A stretch of 49,014 nt of DNA from contig NZ_BRVS01000030.1 of NCBI RefSeq assembly GCF_026011795.1, positions 1 through 49,014 on the forward strand, read 5' to 3'. Both the position numbers and the translations under genes were made by a program. Shown piece after piece: positions 24,656 through 32,452 of this stretch. Position 1 is the stretch's first letter; each line of letters opens with the position of its first letter. Under the pieces are notes generated by a model. That model made no database searches, was not told where the DNA came from, and saw only the letters and a list, made by a program, of their open reading frames with translations. The stretch is from Arthrobacter mangrovi (lineage in GTDB: Bacteria > Actinomycetota > Actinomycetes > Actinomycetales > Micrococcaceae).

Positions 24656-26134
24656 TTACTGGGCGTCCGCCGCGGCGGCCCGGCGGGCCTCGGCCTCAAG
24701 CTTCGCTTCGGCCTCGAGGTCGGCCTGGAACGCCTCGTAGCGGGCCAGGTGCGTCGGGCGGCGGCGCAGGATTGCCCAGGCGACGCCGAGGACGACGAAC
24801 CAGACCGGGGTCACCAACAGGGCCGTGAGGGTGTCCGGCTGCGTGGTCAGCGCCCAGAGGACGAAGGCGAAGAACGCGAACACCACCCAGACCATGACTA
24901 CGCCGCCGGGCATCTTGAACCTGGATTCTTCGTGCAGCCGTGCCCGGCGCTTCCGGAAGGCCAGGTAGCTGGCCAGGATGATCGACCAGACGAACATGAA
25001 GCAGACCGCCGAGACCGTGGTCACCATTTCGAACGCGAGGGCGATGTCCTTGCCGGCATAGAGGAGGACGACGCCGGAGAGCAGCAGGACGCAGGACAGG
25101 AACAGGGCGTTCTGCGGAACCTTGCGCGAGGAGAGGTTGCCGAAGATGGTCGGAGCGTCGCCTTCCTGCGCGAGGCCGTAGACCATACGCGAGGTCGAGT
25201 AGACGCCGGAGTTGGCCGAGGACATCGCCGAGGTCAGCACCACGAGGTTGATGATCGTGGCGGCCATCCCGAGCCCGGCCAGCGAGAACATCCCGATGAA
25301 GGGGCTGCGGCCCGCCTCGAACTCGGTCCACGGGGTGACCGACATGAGGATGATCAGGGCACCTACGTAGAACAGCAGCACACGGATGGGGATGGAGTTG
25401 ATGGCCTTCGGGAGGTTCTTCTCCGGATCCTTGGCTTCCGCCGCCGTCGTTCCCACCAGTTCGATGCCAACGAAGGCGAAGACCGCGATCTGGAAGCCGG
25501 CCACGAAGCCCATGAATTCGTTCGGGAAGAAGCCGCCGTGGCTCCACAGGTTGCTGAAGGAGGCCGTACCGGCGGGGGTCTCGAAGCCGGTGAAGATCAT
25601 GACCAGGCCCGTGCCGATCAGCGCCAGGATGGCGACGATCTTGATCATCGCGAACCAGAACTCGGTCTCGCCGAAAGCCCGAACGGTGGCCAGGTTCAGC
25701 AGCAGCAGGACGGCCACGGTGAAGATGCCCGGGATCCACAGCTGGATCCCCGGAATCAGTTCGTCGGCGTAGCCGGCAATGGCGATGACGTCCGCAATGC
25801 CTGTGACGACCCAGCAGAACCAGTAGGTCCAGCCGGTGAAGAACCCGGCCCAGGGGCCCAGCAGGTCAGCAGCGAAATCGCTGAAGGACTTGTAGTGGAG
25901 GTTGCTCAGCAGCAGCTCGCCCATCGCCCGCATGACGAAGAACAGCATGAAGCCGATGATCATGTAAACGAAGATCACGGAGGGCCCGGCTGCCGAAATG
26001 GTCTTTCCCGAGCCCATGAACAGGCCGGTACCGATCGCGCCGCCGATGGCGATCAGCTGGATGTGCCTGTTGGATAGCTGCCGCGCGAGATGCGGCGGCT
26101 CACCTGTGGTGGTGGATGCGTGGGGCGTAGTCAT
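24656..26134 (-). CDS. cycA: Glycine/D-alanine/D-serine permease (amino acid:proton symporter)
   Basis: 492-residue APC-superfamily transporter with about 12 membrane helices. The motif [20 protein letters not shown] in helix 1 and [20 protein letters not shown] are family marks; the sequence reads as CycA, which imports glycine, D-alanine, D-serine and L-alanine. The strongest support is the tandem glycine riboswitch in its 5' leader. ATG 26134 lies 6 bases after GGAG; an in-frame TTG at 26146 is less likely. The C-terminal tail ([20 protein letters not shown]) is an unusual charged extension. It is followed by ppsA, which joins amino-acid uptake to PEP formation. Confidence 0.92.
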   Translation of the reverse strand: MTTPHASTTTGEPPHLARQLSNRHIQLIAIGGAIGTGLFMGSGKTISAAGPSVIFVYMIIGFMLFFVMRAMGELLLSNLHYKSFSDFAADLLGPWAGFFTGWTYWFCWVVTGIADVIAIAGYADELIPGIQLWIPGIFTVAVLLLLNLATVRAFGETEFWFAMIKIVAILALIGTGLVMIFTGFETPAGTASFSNLWSHGGFFPNEFMGFVAGFQIAVFAFVGIELVGTTAAEAKDPEKNLPKAINSIPIRVLLFYVGALIILMSVTPWTEFEAGRSPFIGMFSLAGLGMAATIINLVVLTSAMSSANSGVYSTSRMVYGLAQEGDAPTIFGNLSSRKVPQNALFLSCVLLLSGVVLLYAGKDIALAFEMVTTVSAVCFMFVWSIILASYLAFRKRRARLHEESRFKMPGGVVMVWVVFAFFAFVLWALTTQPDTLTALLVTPVWFVVLGVAWAILRRRPTHLARYEAFQADLEAEAKLEAEARRAAAADAQ

Positions 26135-26187
26135 GAGGAACTCCAAGGTTCAAGTGGCACGGGCGCACCACGTTGATTCGGTTCCTC
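26135..26187 (-). promoter_or_regulatory. Possible riboswitch expression platform
   Basis: GAGGAAC (26187-26181), just after aptamer 2, is exactly complementary to GTTCCTC (26141-26135), which lies between the GGAG ribosome-binding site and the cycA ATG. Pairing would form a 7-pair stem masking the start region. Whether glycine favours or prevents it cannot be told by eye. Confidence 0.4.
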
Positions 26188-26190
26188 CCC

Positions 26191-26384
26191 GCTCTGTATT
26201 GGACCTGAGAGATTCCGCGCGCCCCTGCTTTCGCAGAAGCCGCTTGCACCGTCGGTGAGACAGGCTGCCGCCTGTCTGCTTTCCAGAGTTGCCTAGCCGC
26301 GGCGGTACGTGGGCCTGAGAGATTCCCGGGGAGGGTTTGCTCCTACGGCGCCTGCCGAACGTACCGGCAGGACTCTCCCGCCGC
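26191..26384 (-). ncRNA. Tandem glycine riboswitch
   Basis: On the minus strand two aptamers follow each other. Aptamer 1 (about 26384-26302) has GGGAGAG, then TAGGAGCAAACC and GGGAATCTCTCAGGCCC. Aptamer 2 (about 26290-26191) has ACTCTGGA, CACCGACGGTGCAAGC and GGAATCTCTCAGGTCC, closing with CAGAG. The AATCTCTCAGG element near the 3' end of each is diagnostic of the gcvT/glycine class. Its position before cycA, and two aptamers, match the co-operative form. About 50 bases of leader remain before the ATG. In other actinobacteria the same element sits before gcvT or glycine transporters. Confidence 0.93.
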
Positions 26385-26386
26385 AG

Positions 26387-26392
26387 ATTGTA
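26387..26392 (-). promoter_or_regulatory. -10 element of the cycA-ppsA-ppsR operon
   Basis: TACAAT on the minus strand lies directly before the 5' end of the first glycine aptamer, at a distance fitting a transcript that starts with the riboswitch. The upstream stretch TAAGTCAATAATG is A/T-rich; no convincing -35 is visible. Confidence 0.5.
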
Positions 26393-26525
26393 AGCATTAT
26401 TGACTTATGGGTGACTGGGATCACAACCTAGGGTAGAGTGCAGCCCGGCCTCCCGCAAGCGGGTTGCGTGAAGGGCGTCATATTTCGGAAAACAGGGTCG
26501 GCGGGCCGTTGAAGGCCGCCACCGG

Positions 26526-27479
26526 TCAGCCCCGTTCCGCGAACGGCGGTACGTGGTTGTCGGGACCGAAGGGCTTGAACCAGTCCTCGAACTTCATGGA
26601 GGGGGCACCTTGGGGGCTGGCCTCCGGATCGTTTTCGAAGCCGTCCATGGCCGGGTCGAAGAGCATCATGGAGTCGGCGAAACGCAGGAAGAACTGTTCG
26701 AGCATGGCCACCCAGTCCGGGGGCAGGTCGGCCTCAAGCTCCAGATCCTCGGCCAGGAATTCCGCCTCGGCGAGGAGGCAGCGAAGGCCGAGCTCCTGGG
26801 CCACGCAGGACGGCTCCTTCCAGCCGGCCGCCAGGTTCATCGTGAGGTCGGTGCAGACGGCGAGGAACCGGGCCGCGAAACGGGCGTCGTAGTGGTGTGC
26901 GTACTGCGGGGGCAGGTTGTCCAGGACGTACGTCTCGTCGATGTCCCGGGCCGTCGGCTCCCGGCCCCTGAGCAGGTCCAAGTCGTTGAACAGCTCGTCG
27001 ATCATGCTGGCGCCCGCATGCCAGAGCAACCCGGCGAGCACCCGGGCCCGGTGCCGGGACAGCTCGCGCTCCGCCCCGGGCGCCGCCGCATCGTAGCCGA
27101 GCCGTTCGAGCGGGATCCCGCCGGCCCGGTCCGCTGCTTCCAGCAGGGTGGCCACGGCGTTGCCGCTGATTCCGGTATCCGCCGGCTCCCGGCCGCCCTC
27201 TGCCCCGGCCGCATGTGGCATAACTGAATCCGCCACCCCGTGGCCCTCCGCCGGTTCGACCTTGCCCCGCAGCAGCCGAATGCCCGGGACATCAGCCGCA
27301 ATGGCCAGCGGATCCATGGCAACGGCGAGGGCCGCGAACAGGTCCTTCGAGGCCAAGGCGGCATGTTCGGGTGTTTCGGCTTTGACGACGGCGTAGCTTC
27401 GCAGCTCCCCCGGGTCGGTAATGTCCACGTCGATGGCGATGTGGATCGACGCCGGGATGGGCCTCTCCGGGTCATTCAT
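26526..27479 (-). CDS. Protein of unknown function
   Basis: 317 residues from ATG 27479 (MNDPERPIPASIHIAIDVDI); the frame remains open upstream to 27533. Soluble, acidic, with no signal peptide and no membrane helix. The N-terminal 80 residues look like a small alpha/beta domain (IHIAIDVDIT, LRSYAVVKAE, DPLAIAADVPGIRLL). A variable linker follows, then a helical C-terminal half with many aromatic and acidic residues (FLAEDLELEADLPPDWVAML, FNDLDLLRG). I recognise no family or catalytic motif. It is a single gene between the riboswitch operon and the nuclease gene, both on the same strand. Confidence 0.6.
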   Translation of the reverse strand: MNDPERPIPASIHIAIDVDITDPGELRSYAVVKAETPEHAALASKDLFAALAVAMDPLAIAADVPGIRLLRGKVEPAEGHGVADSVMPHAAGAEGGREPADTGISGNAVATLLEAADRAGGIPLERLGYDAAAPGAERELSRHRARVLAGLLWHAGASMIDELFNDLDLLRGREPTARDIDETYVLDNLPPQYAHHYDARFAARFLAVCTDLTMNLAAGWKEPSCVAQELGLRCLLAEAEFLAEDLELEADLPPDWVAMLEQFFLRFADSMMLFDPAMDGFENDPEASPQGAPSMKFEDWFKPFGPDNHVPPFAERG

Positions 27480-27557
27480 GCGTAACACCCTACTCCCGCC
27501 GTCACCCGCCGCGGCCGGAAAAGCAGCCGGCACGGTCAGCCCTCGCGGTCGACCGCG

Positions 27558-28424
27558 TCAGCCCTCGCAGCCGACCCCGTCGCCGTTGCCGTCGAACCTG
27601 TCGGTCCAGCCGGGGTCCCCTGCCCGGATGGGAGCCGCCCCGCGGGCCTTCACCTCGGCACAGTTCTGGTACTCGGTGGCGGGGAGGGCCACGCCCCCGT
27701 CATCGGCCGGGACCGGCTGGTCCGCGCAGGATGAGGTCAGGACCTTCTCGATGGCATCGTGCTCGGCCCGCGTCATCCAGAGCCCGTACTTGGCCTTTAC
27801 CGCGGTCTGCGTGGCGACGTACTCGCAGCGGAATCCCCTGTTCGGCGGCAGCCAGGTCGCGGCGTCGCCGTCGCCCTTGGCCCCGTTGGTGGGACCATCT
27901 GCGGCCCGCAGGTTCAGCGGATCGTTGGCGAATGCTGCGCGTTGGCCGGAGGAGAGTTGCTGCGCGCCCTTCTGCCATGCATCGGAGAGCGCGACGACGT
28001 GGTCGATCTGGACCAGGGTGCTGGTCTTATTGCCGCGGACGAAGTCGATCGTCTGGCCGGTGTAGGGATCGACAAGGATGCCGGTCATGACGATGCAGTC
28101 CCTGGTGCCGGCTTTGAATGTCTCGTTGGAAAGGTCGCGGGAGAGGACGTCGTTCCGGGCATCGCAGCCGTTGTGGTCCGGATCCAGCCACCCGTCGCCG
28201 AACTGCTCACGCGAGTAGCCGGTCTTCGGAGCGCGGCCCTTGATCTGGATGGTTGCCAGCTGCTCCAGCGCAGTACCGGCCGATGGTGCGGCGGTCTGCA
28301 CGGACTCGGCCGCTCCGGCCGGCGCCGGCACTTGGGCGACGTGGCCTGGAGTGCAGGCCGTCAGGGACGCGGCTGTGAGGAAGGCTGCGGTCAGGGAGAG
28401 GACACGGCGGCGGATAGTCTGCAT
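27558..28424 (-). CDS. Exported HNH nuclease (DUF1524) with C-terminal Excalibur motif
   Basis: 288 residues. The N-terminus is a lipoprotein signal peptide with lipobox LTAC (Cys24). The DUF1524/HNH core spans about 95-225: VQIDHVVALSDAWQKG supplies the catalytic Asp-His, NDPLNLRAADGPTNGAKGD the Asn and Lys. The C-terminus (about 265-287, DRFDGNGDGVGCEG) is an Excalibur calcium-binding motif of the DxDxDGxxCE type. Such proteins are surface or secreted DNases of actinobacteria that recover nucleotides or degrade foreign DNA. TAAGGA lies close to ATG 28424. Neighbours do not indicate a pathway. Confidence 0.88.
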   Translation of the reverse strand: MQTIRRRVLSLTAAFLTAASLTACTPGHVAQVPAPAGAAESVQTAAPSAGTALEQLATIQIKGRAPKTGYSREQFGDGWLDPDHNGCDARNDVLSRDLSNETFKAGTRDCIVMTGILVDPYTGQTIDFVRGNKTSTLVQIDHVVALSDAWQKGAQQLSSGQRAAFANDPLNLRAADGPTNGAKGDGDAATWLPPNRGFRCEYVATQTAVKAKYGLWMTRAEHDAIEKVLTSSCADQPVPADDGGVALPATEYQNCAEVKARGAAPIRAGDPGWTDRFDGNGDGVGCEG

Positions 28425-28526
28425 ATTCCTTAGGTGTTGGGGAGATCTGGCGGATCACGCCCTCCAGCCTATGACCGTGTTGCCCGCACACCGACGAGGC
28501 TCGCCCTGCCGGGCGGCGGCGGGCGC

Positions 28527-29549
28527 CTAGGGAGCGGGGTCGGCGCCGCTCTCCCCCGGCCGGTGACCGGAAACGGCGGCGCGCCCGTCGCCCTCTTCAT
28601 GCCCGCCTTTGTCCTTGCCGAAGGGCAGCACCTTCAGCAGCGGATGCAGGACGACCATCACGACGAGGCCCCAGGCAAGCCCGAGGACGGCCGAGCACAG
28701 GGTGTTCACAAGCCAGGCCAGGAAGCCGCCGACTACCGCGATCCCGGCGAAGGGTTCCTCGAGGAAGTGGACCAGGTCGTACGGCGCATGCCAACCGAGG
28801 TCGTGCGCCCCTTGGAGCATGATGTGGCCGCCGACCCAAAGCATCGCGATTGTCCCGACAAAGGTGATCGCGCCCAGCACGGCGGGCATGCCCTTGACGA
28901 GCAGCCGTCCAAAACGCTTCGAGCCCTCGGAGTCCTTGGTTGTCAGGTGCAGGCCGATATCGTCCATCTTGACGATGAGTGCGACCGCTCCGTACACGAG
29001 CACAGTGATCGCGATCGCCACGACGACCAGGATGACCGCCCTGACCCACAGGGCCTGGTCCGCCACCTCGTTCATGGCGATGACCATGATCTCGCAGGAC
29101 AGGATGAAGTCGGTCGTGATTGCGCCCTTGACGACCTTGCCCTCCGCCTCCCGGCCGCGTTCGACGGCGGGAGCCTCTTCGCCGCCGTGGTGGCCGCGGA
29201 GCCTGTGCCAGACCTTCTCGGCACCCTCGTAGCAGAGGTAGGTGCCGCCCAGCATGAGGATGAACGGAATGATCCAGGGGATGAAGGCGCTGATGAGCAG
29301 CAGCGCCGGGAGGATGATCACGAGCTTGTTCCGCAGCGAGCCCCAGAAGATCGTCTTGATCATCGGGAGCTCGCGGGACGGGTCGGTGCCGGACACGTAC
29401 TGCGGCGTGACGGCGGCGTCGTCGATCACTACGCCGGCGGCCTTGGTTCCCGCCTTGGCCGCTCCGGCGGCGACGTCGTCAACCGAGGCGGCAGCGATGC
29501 GGGCCAGGGCTGCGACGTCGTCGAGCAGGGCAACGAGACCGCCGCTCAC
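28527..29549 (-). CDS. DUF808 (YedI-like) membrane protein
   Basis: 340 residues. The start MSGGLVALLDDVAALARIAA, the following AAGVVIDDAAVTPQYVSG and the later VKGAITTDFILSCEIMVIAM are DUF808 marks; E. coli YedI belongs here. About seven or eight membrane helices are visible from residue 75 on, and the tail is charged and hydrophilic. Function is not established. GGAGGCGACCT precedes the GTG start at 29549. It stands alone between the nuclease and tRNA genes. Confidence 0.88.
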   Translation of the reverse strand: MSGGLVALLDDVAALARIAAASVDDVAAGAAKAGTKAAGVVIDDAAVTPQYVSGTDPSRELPMIKTIFWGSLRNKLVIILPALLLISAFIPWIIPFILMLGGTYLCYEGAEKVWHRLRGHHGGEEAPAVERGREAEGKVVKGAITTDFILSCEIMVIAMNEVADQALWVRAVILVVVAIAITVLVYGAVALIVKMDDIGLHLTTKDSEGSKRFGRLLVKGMPAVLGAITFVGTIAMLWVGGHIMLQGAHDLGWHAPYDLVHFLEEPFAGIAVVGGFLAWLVNTLCSAVLGLAWGLVVMVVLHPLLKVLPFGKDKGGHEEGDGRAAVSGHRPGESGADPAP

Positions 29550-29881
29550 AGGTCGCCTCCGGACTGCTCGACGGCGGACTGCTGGGCGCGGCTGGCACGT
29601 GGGATCGGCATATTCCGAGTATATGTTGGCCGCAACCGGCGGCCGTAGGAGTCAGCAAATTCCGTCGAAGGGATTTGCCGCAGGGGTTAGCCGGCCCTCC
29701 CTCCACGGTCACTTGCTGGCGCGACCTCGCGGACGCCCGTGGTACCTGGTTCGCAGGTGATGCCGGGCCGGGTGCAGGCGCACGGCCGCTCTGGTTCCAT
29801 CGCCGGCATCGCCGAAGACGCGGTTTTGCGGGAAGGAGCGCAGGAGGAGCGCTCGGGTGACGGCCGGAATCCGTAGAAGAG
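29550..29881. other. Intergenic region without recognisable gene
   Basis: 332 bases between DUF808 and tRNA-Ala. GC-rich with a short AT-rich island near 29610-29630 that may hold the DUF808 promoter. Open frames here either run through the tRNA gene or lack ribosome-binding sites. I see no repeat of the tRNA 3' end that would mark an integrated element. Confidence 0.5.
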
Positions 29882-29954
29882 TGGAGCCTAGGGGAATCGA
29901 ACCCCTGACCTTTTCATTGCGAACGAAACGCTCTACCAACTGAGCTAAGGCCCC
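29882..29954 (-). tRNA. tRNA-Ala (anticodon CGC)
   Basis: A 73-base cloverleaf on the minus strand. Acceptor arm GGGGCCT/AGGCTCC with one G-T pair, D arm GCTCAGTTGGTAGAGC, anticodon stem TTTCG/TGAAA with loop TTCGCAA (anticodon CGC, reading GCG), variable AGGTC, and T arm AGGGG-TTCGATT-CCCCT. The discriminator is A; CCA is not encoded. GCG is an abundant alanine codon in this GC-rich genome. Confidence 0.95.
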
Positions 29955-30012
29955 GAGTAACTGCGTAGATCATATGACCGCTGTGGCCGAATCGCCAAAA
30001 ACGGATGTAGCG

Positions 30013-30057
30013 AGACCCCCGCTCCATCCGGCAGGCTTCCGGCTGGATCGGGGGTCT
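30013..30057. terminator. Orphan terminator-like hairpin
   Basis: AGACCCCCG (30013-30021) pairs perfectly with CGGGGGTCT (30049-30057), and the inner part (CCATCCGG... CCGGCTGG) pairs imperfectly, followed by TC. It is upstream of the minus-strand tRNA and not downstream of any visible gene, so the transcript it would end is unknown. Confidence 0.5.
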
Positions 30058-30202
30058 TCAGCTGTGAACAACAGGTTGGATCCTTGCGGGATCCGTCCGC
30101 AGATCCTCGGCGGGGTAGGCCGGCTTCTCTGCACCTTGGCGGGTGGAAGCTTGTGGCTCGTCCCGCGTTGCCTCCAATCGGAGCATATCGCCAGCAATCC
30201 GT

Positions 30203-30238
30203 GCAATAGTTGCCTCATTGGTTGATCAATCCGACCAA
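30203..30238. promoter_or_regulatory. Two palindromes upstream of the Lrp-family gene
   Basis: GCAATAGTTGC (30203-30213) is a perfect palindrome with 4-base arms. TTGG...CCAA flanks TTGATCAA at 30218-30238, giving an imperfect dyad. Lying 25-60 bases before the regulator start, they suit autoregulation by an Lrp/AsnC-type protein. Confidence 0.4.
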
Positions 30239-30264
30239 CACAGCAGCGGGATATCGGACAGAAG

Positions 30265-30735
30265 GTGGTCAGATTGCAGCAACTGGACCCCACGGACCGC
30301 CGAATCATCCTTGCCCTGGACGAGGATCCGCGCATTCCGGTCATGATGCTGGCGCAGAAACTCGGGCTGGCGCGCGGGACGATCCATTCGCGGCTCGAGC
30401 GGATCAAGGCGGCGGGCATCCTCCGCCCCCATTCGGCGCGGATCCTCCCCGAAGCCGCGGGACGAGGCGTGATGGCCATGGTGAGCGCGGAGCTGGACCA
30501 GAGCAAGCTCAACAAGGCCGTCGAGGCGCTGCGCAGGATCCCCGAGGTCCTCGAATGCCATGCCCCGGCCGGCGACACGGACCTGCTCATCCGGGTGGTG
30601 GCGAAGAGCCCCGACGATCTCTACCGGGTCAGCGAGGAAATCCGGCTCTGCCCCGGCATCACGCGGACCTCCACGCAGATGTTCCTCCGCGAGGTGATTC
30701 CCTACCGGACCACGGGGTTGCTCCAGGAGGACTGA
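30265..30735 (+). CDS. Lrp/AsnC-family transcriptional regulator
   Basis: 156 residues from GTG 30265. The N-terminal helix-turn-helix LDPTDRRIILALDEDPRIPV followed by MLAQKLGLARGTIHSRLERI, and the C-terminal RAM-type effector domain (VMAMVSAELDQSKLNKAVEA, CHAPAGDTDLLIRVVAKSPD), match single-domain Lrp proteins. A TTG at 30274 is an alternative start, because GAAGG at 30261-30265 would then be 8 bases upstream. Ligand and targets are unknown; the convergent DUF456 gene is not an obvious target. It may only regulate itself and distant genes. Confidence 0.85.
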   Translation: MVRLQQLDPTDRRIILALDEDPRIPVMMLAQKLGLARGTIHSRLERIKAAGILRPHSARILPEAAGRGVMAMVSAELDQSKLNKAVEALRRIPEVLECHAPAGDTDLLIRVVAKSPDDLYRVSEEIRLCPGITRTSTQMFLREVIPYRTTGLLQED

Positions 30736-30761
30736 GTCGGCAAGCCTGCGAAGGGGCGCCG

Positions 30762-31259
30762 TCAGGCGAAGAAGTGCACCAGGACCCCGATCGTCCAGAT
30801 GCTGCCGGCGGCAAACGCGCAGCCGAGTTCCACCAGGATTCCGATTCCCATCGCCTTGAGGGCAACCCCGCTCGAGGCCAGGGCCAGACCGAAGTCGCGC
30901 TGCCGGACGTACTCACTGAGCAGCAAACCCGCGGCGAACCCGATGAAGAGGCCCAGCACCGGAATCACGAACATGCCCACCAGCCCCGCGACGATGCCGA
31001 CCACAATCGAGTGGTTCGGAATCCTGCGGGCCTTGAGCCGCTTCCCGGTCAGCACGGCGCTGGCCCCCGCCCCGATGGCCACCAGCACCGCGCCGAGCCC
31101 GAAGACGACCCAGCCGAGCGTGCTCTGCAGCACCAGCGCCCAGATCAGCACGCTGGCGGCGATGGTGATGCTGCCGGGCAGGACCGGGACGACGATGCCG
31201 GCGATGCCGACCGCGATGAGCAGTCCGCAGATGACAGTGGTGATGACCTGGGCTTCCAT
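30762..31259 (-). CDS. DUF456 membrane protein
   Basis: 165 residues, almost wholly hydrophobic, with four or five helices. The start GLLIAVGIAGIVVPVLPGSI, with its Pro-Gly after the first helix, and the central GMFVIPVLGLFIGFAAGLLL are characteristic of DUF456. Function unknown. It is separated by 9 bases from the DedA-like gene upstream on the same strand and probably co-transcribed with it. Confidence 0.85.
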   Translation of the reverse strand: MEAQVITTVICGLLIAVGIAGIVVPVLPGSITIAASVLIWALVLQSTLGWVVFGLGAVLVAIGAGASAVLTGKRLKARRIPNHSIVVGIVAGLVGMFVIPVLGLFIGFAAGLLLSEYVRQRDFGLALASSGVALKAMGIGILVELGCAFAAGSIWTIGVLVHFFA

Positions 31260-31268
31260 ACGCCCAGC

Positions 31269-31766
31269 CTAAGCGGCCTTGCGGGCCTCTTCCGCGCCGG
31301 CGGCACGTTCGCGCCGCTTCCGGCGCCACAGCACGAAGGCCAGCGCTCCCGCCAGCAGGATGCCAATAACGACGGCGGCGGCCGGCGAGGCGAGCACCAG
31401 GCCCAGCCATGCGGCTACGGCCGCGAGGCCGACCGTGGCGTAAACCACGGCCCAAATGATGCTGCCGGCCATAACGGCGGGCAGGAAACGGACCAGGTGC
31501 ATGCGGGCGATGCCGGCGCTGGCAATCACGGCCGTCTGCAGGCCGATGGTGAGGAAGCACAGTGTCACGGCGAGGGGCCCGAACCGGTCCATCAGGCGCT
31601 CCGCGCGCTTCATCACGGGGCCGTCGAGATGCTTCTCGAGGGACGTGCGGCGGGCCCCGGCGGCGGCGCCGCGGCCCAGCCAGTAGGTCGCGTTGGAGCG
31701 GATCATGGCGCCGCAGAAGAGGGCAAGTATTGCCCATTCGAGAGGCAGTTCAAGGAAGATGTCCAT
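31269..31766 (-). CDS. Small DedA/VTT-like membrane protein
   Basis: 165 residues from ATG 31766, behind AAAGGAGGGCG. Hydrophobic helices at about 10-24, 60-80, 95-120 and 123-146 and a basic tail (WRRKRRERAAGAEEARKAA). RSNATYWLGRGA and MDRFGPLAVTLCFLTIGLQT resemble the VTT/SNARE-associated (DedA) domain, which includes lipid scramblases and flippases; here it is shorter than the usual 200-220 residues. The reading frame continues to 32555 but without similarity, so the short form is chosen. Function not assigned. Confidence 0.7.
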   Translation of the reverse strand: MDIFLELPLEWAILALFCGAMIRSNATYWLGRGAAAGARRTSLEKHLDGPVMKRAERLMDRFGPLAVTLCFLTIGLQTAVIASAGIARMHLVRFLPAVMAGSIIWAVVYATVGLAAVAAWLGLVLASPAAAVVIGILLAGALAFVLWRRKRRERAAGAEEARKAA

Positions 31767-31882
31767 CGCCCTCCTTTCCGCGGATGCCAGCCCCGTCAAT
31801 TCTACTGCGCGTAGAATCGACCGGTTGAACCCTCCGCCGCGGTAACGTCCCGCCCCGTGACGATTATTCCGCCGCTGCGGCG

Positions 31883-32452
31883 CTATTCCTCGTTGCGGTA
31901 GTCGTAGATGGTGCTGCCCTTCCCGTAACCGGGATCGGCCTTCGAACGCGTCATCCGGTGGTCTTCGCCGTGCTCGAAACAGTCCGTACTGGAGTCGGCC
32001 ACCAGCAGCAACTGTCCGTCGCGCTCCACCACGTCCACCTGCACTGACTGCCCGCGGCCGGCATAGCCGACAAACAGTACGCTGCCCGCCGGGCGCCCGA
32101 AGCCCTCGGCGGGAGGCGGCTGCGCCGGCTCCCATCCCTCCCCGTCGAAGTGGCTCCGCAGTTCTGCCTCCAGCGCGGCCAGGTCCGTGTTCCTTTCCAG
32201 TTCTCCCTGCAGGGCCACGCGCCACCGCGTCCGGGTCTGCGGCTTGTCGTCTTCCGGTCTCAGACAGCTGATCTCCCGGTCGTTCAGCACCGCTGCGGCG
32301 GATGTGCTGCTGTCCATGATGGCCGCGACGACTGCCCGGGCGGACTCGCCCGCCCGATCCAGCTCCGGGCTTTCTGCTCCAGTCACAGTTTCCGTTCCGC
32401 AGCCCGCAAGCAGCAGCGCAAGGGCCGCCAAGGCTGACAATGATCGTTTCAT
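31883..32452 (-). CDS. Lipoprotein of unknown function
   Basis: 189 residues with a signal peptide MKRSLSALAALALLLAGC; lipobox LLAGC puts the lipidated Cys at 18. The mature part contains Cys63 and Cys158, which could form a disulfide, and a mixed alpha/beta pattern (RWRVALQGELERNTDLAALE, SVQVDVVERDGQLLLVADSS). No family recognised. ATG 32452 overlaps the stop of the DUF1023 gene (ATGA), so it is the third member of a coupled operon with the ESX-like and DUF1023 proteins. Confidence 0.8.
   Translation of the reverse strand: MKRSLSALAALALLLAGCGTETVTGAESPELDRAGESARAVVAAIMDSSTSAAAVLNDREISCLRPEDDKPQTRTRWRVALQGELERNTDLAALEAELRSHFDGEGWEPAQPPPAEGFGRPAGSVLFVGYAGRGQSVQVDVVERDGQLLLVADSSTDCFEHGEDHRMTRSKADPGYGKGSTIYDYRNEE

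Noticed and set aside
23023-24828. 601-residue plus-strand frame opposite ppsA
   Set aside because: Low-complexity shadow; ppsA on the other strand has all catalytic motifs.
29709-29939. 76-residue minus-strand frame
   Set aside because: Reads through the tRNA-Ala gene, so it is not coding.
29882-30240. tRNA-associated genomic island or attachment site
   Set aside because: No integrase gene and no duplicated tRNA 3' end found nearby.
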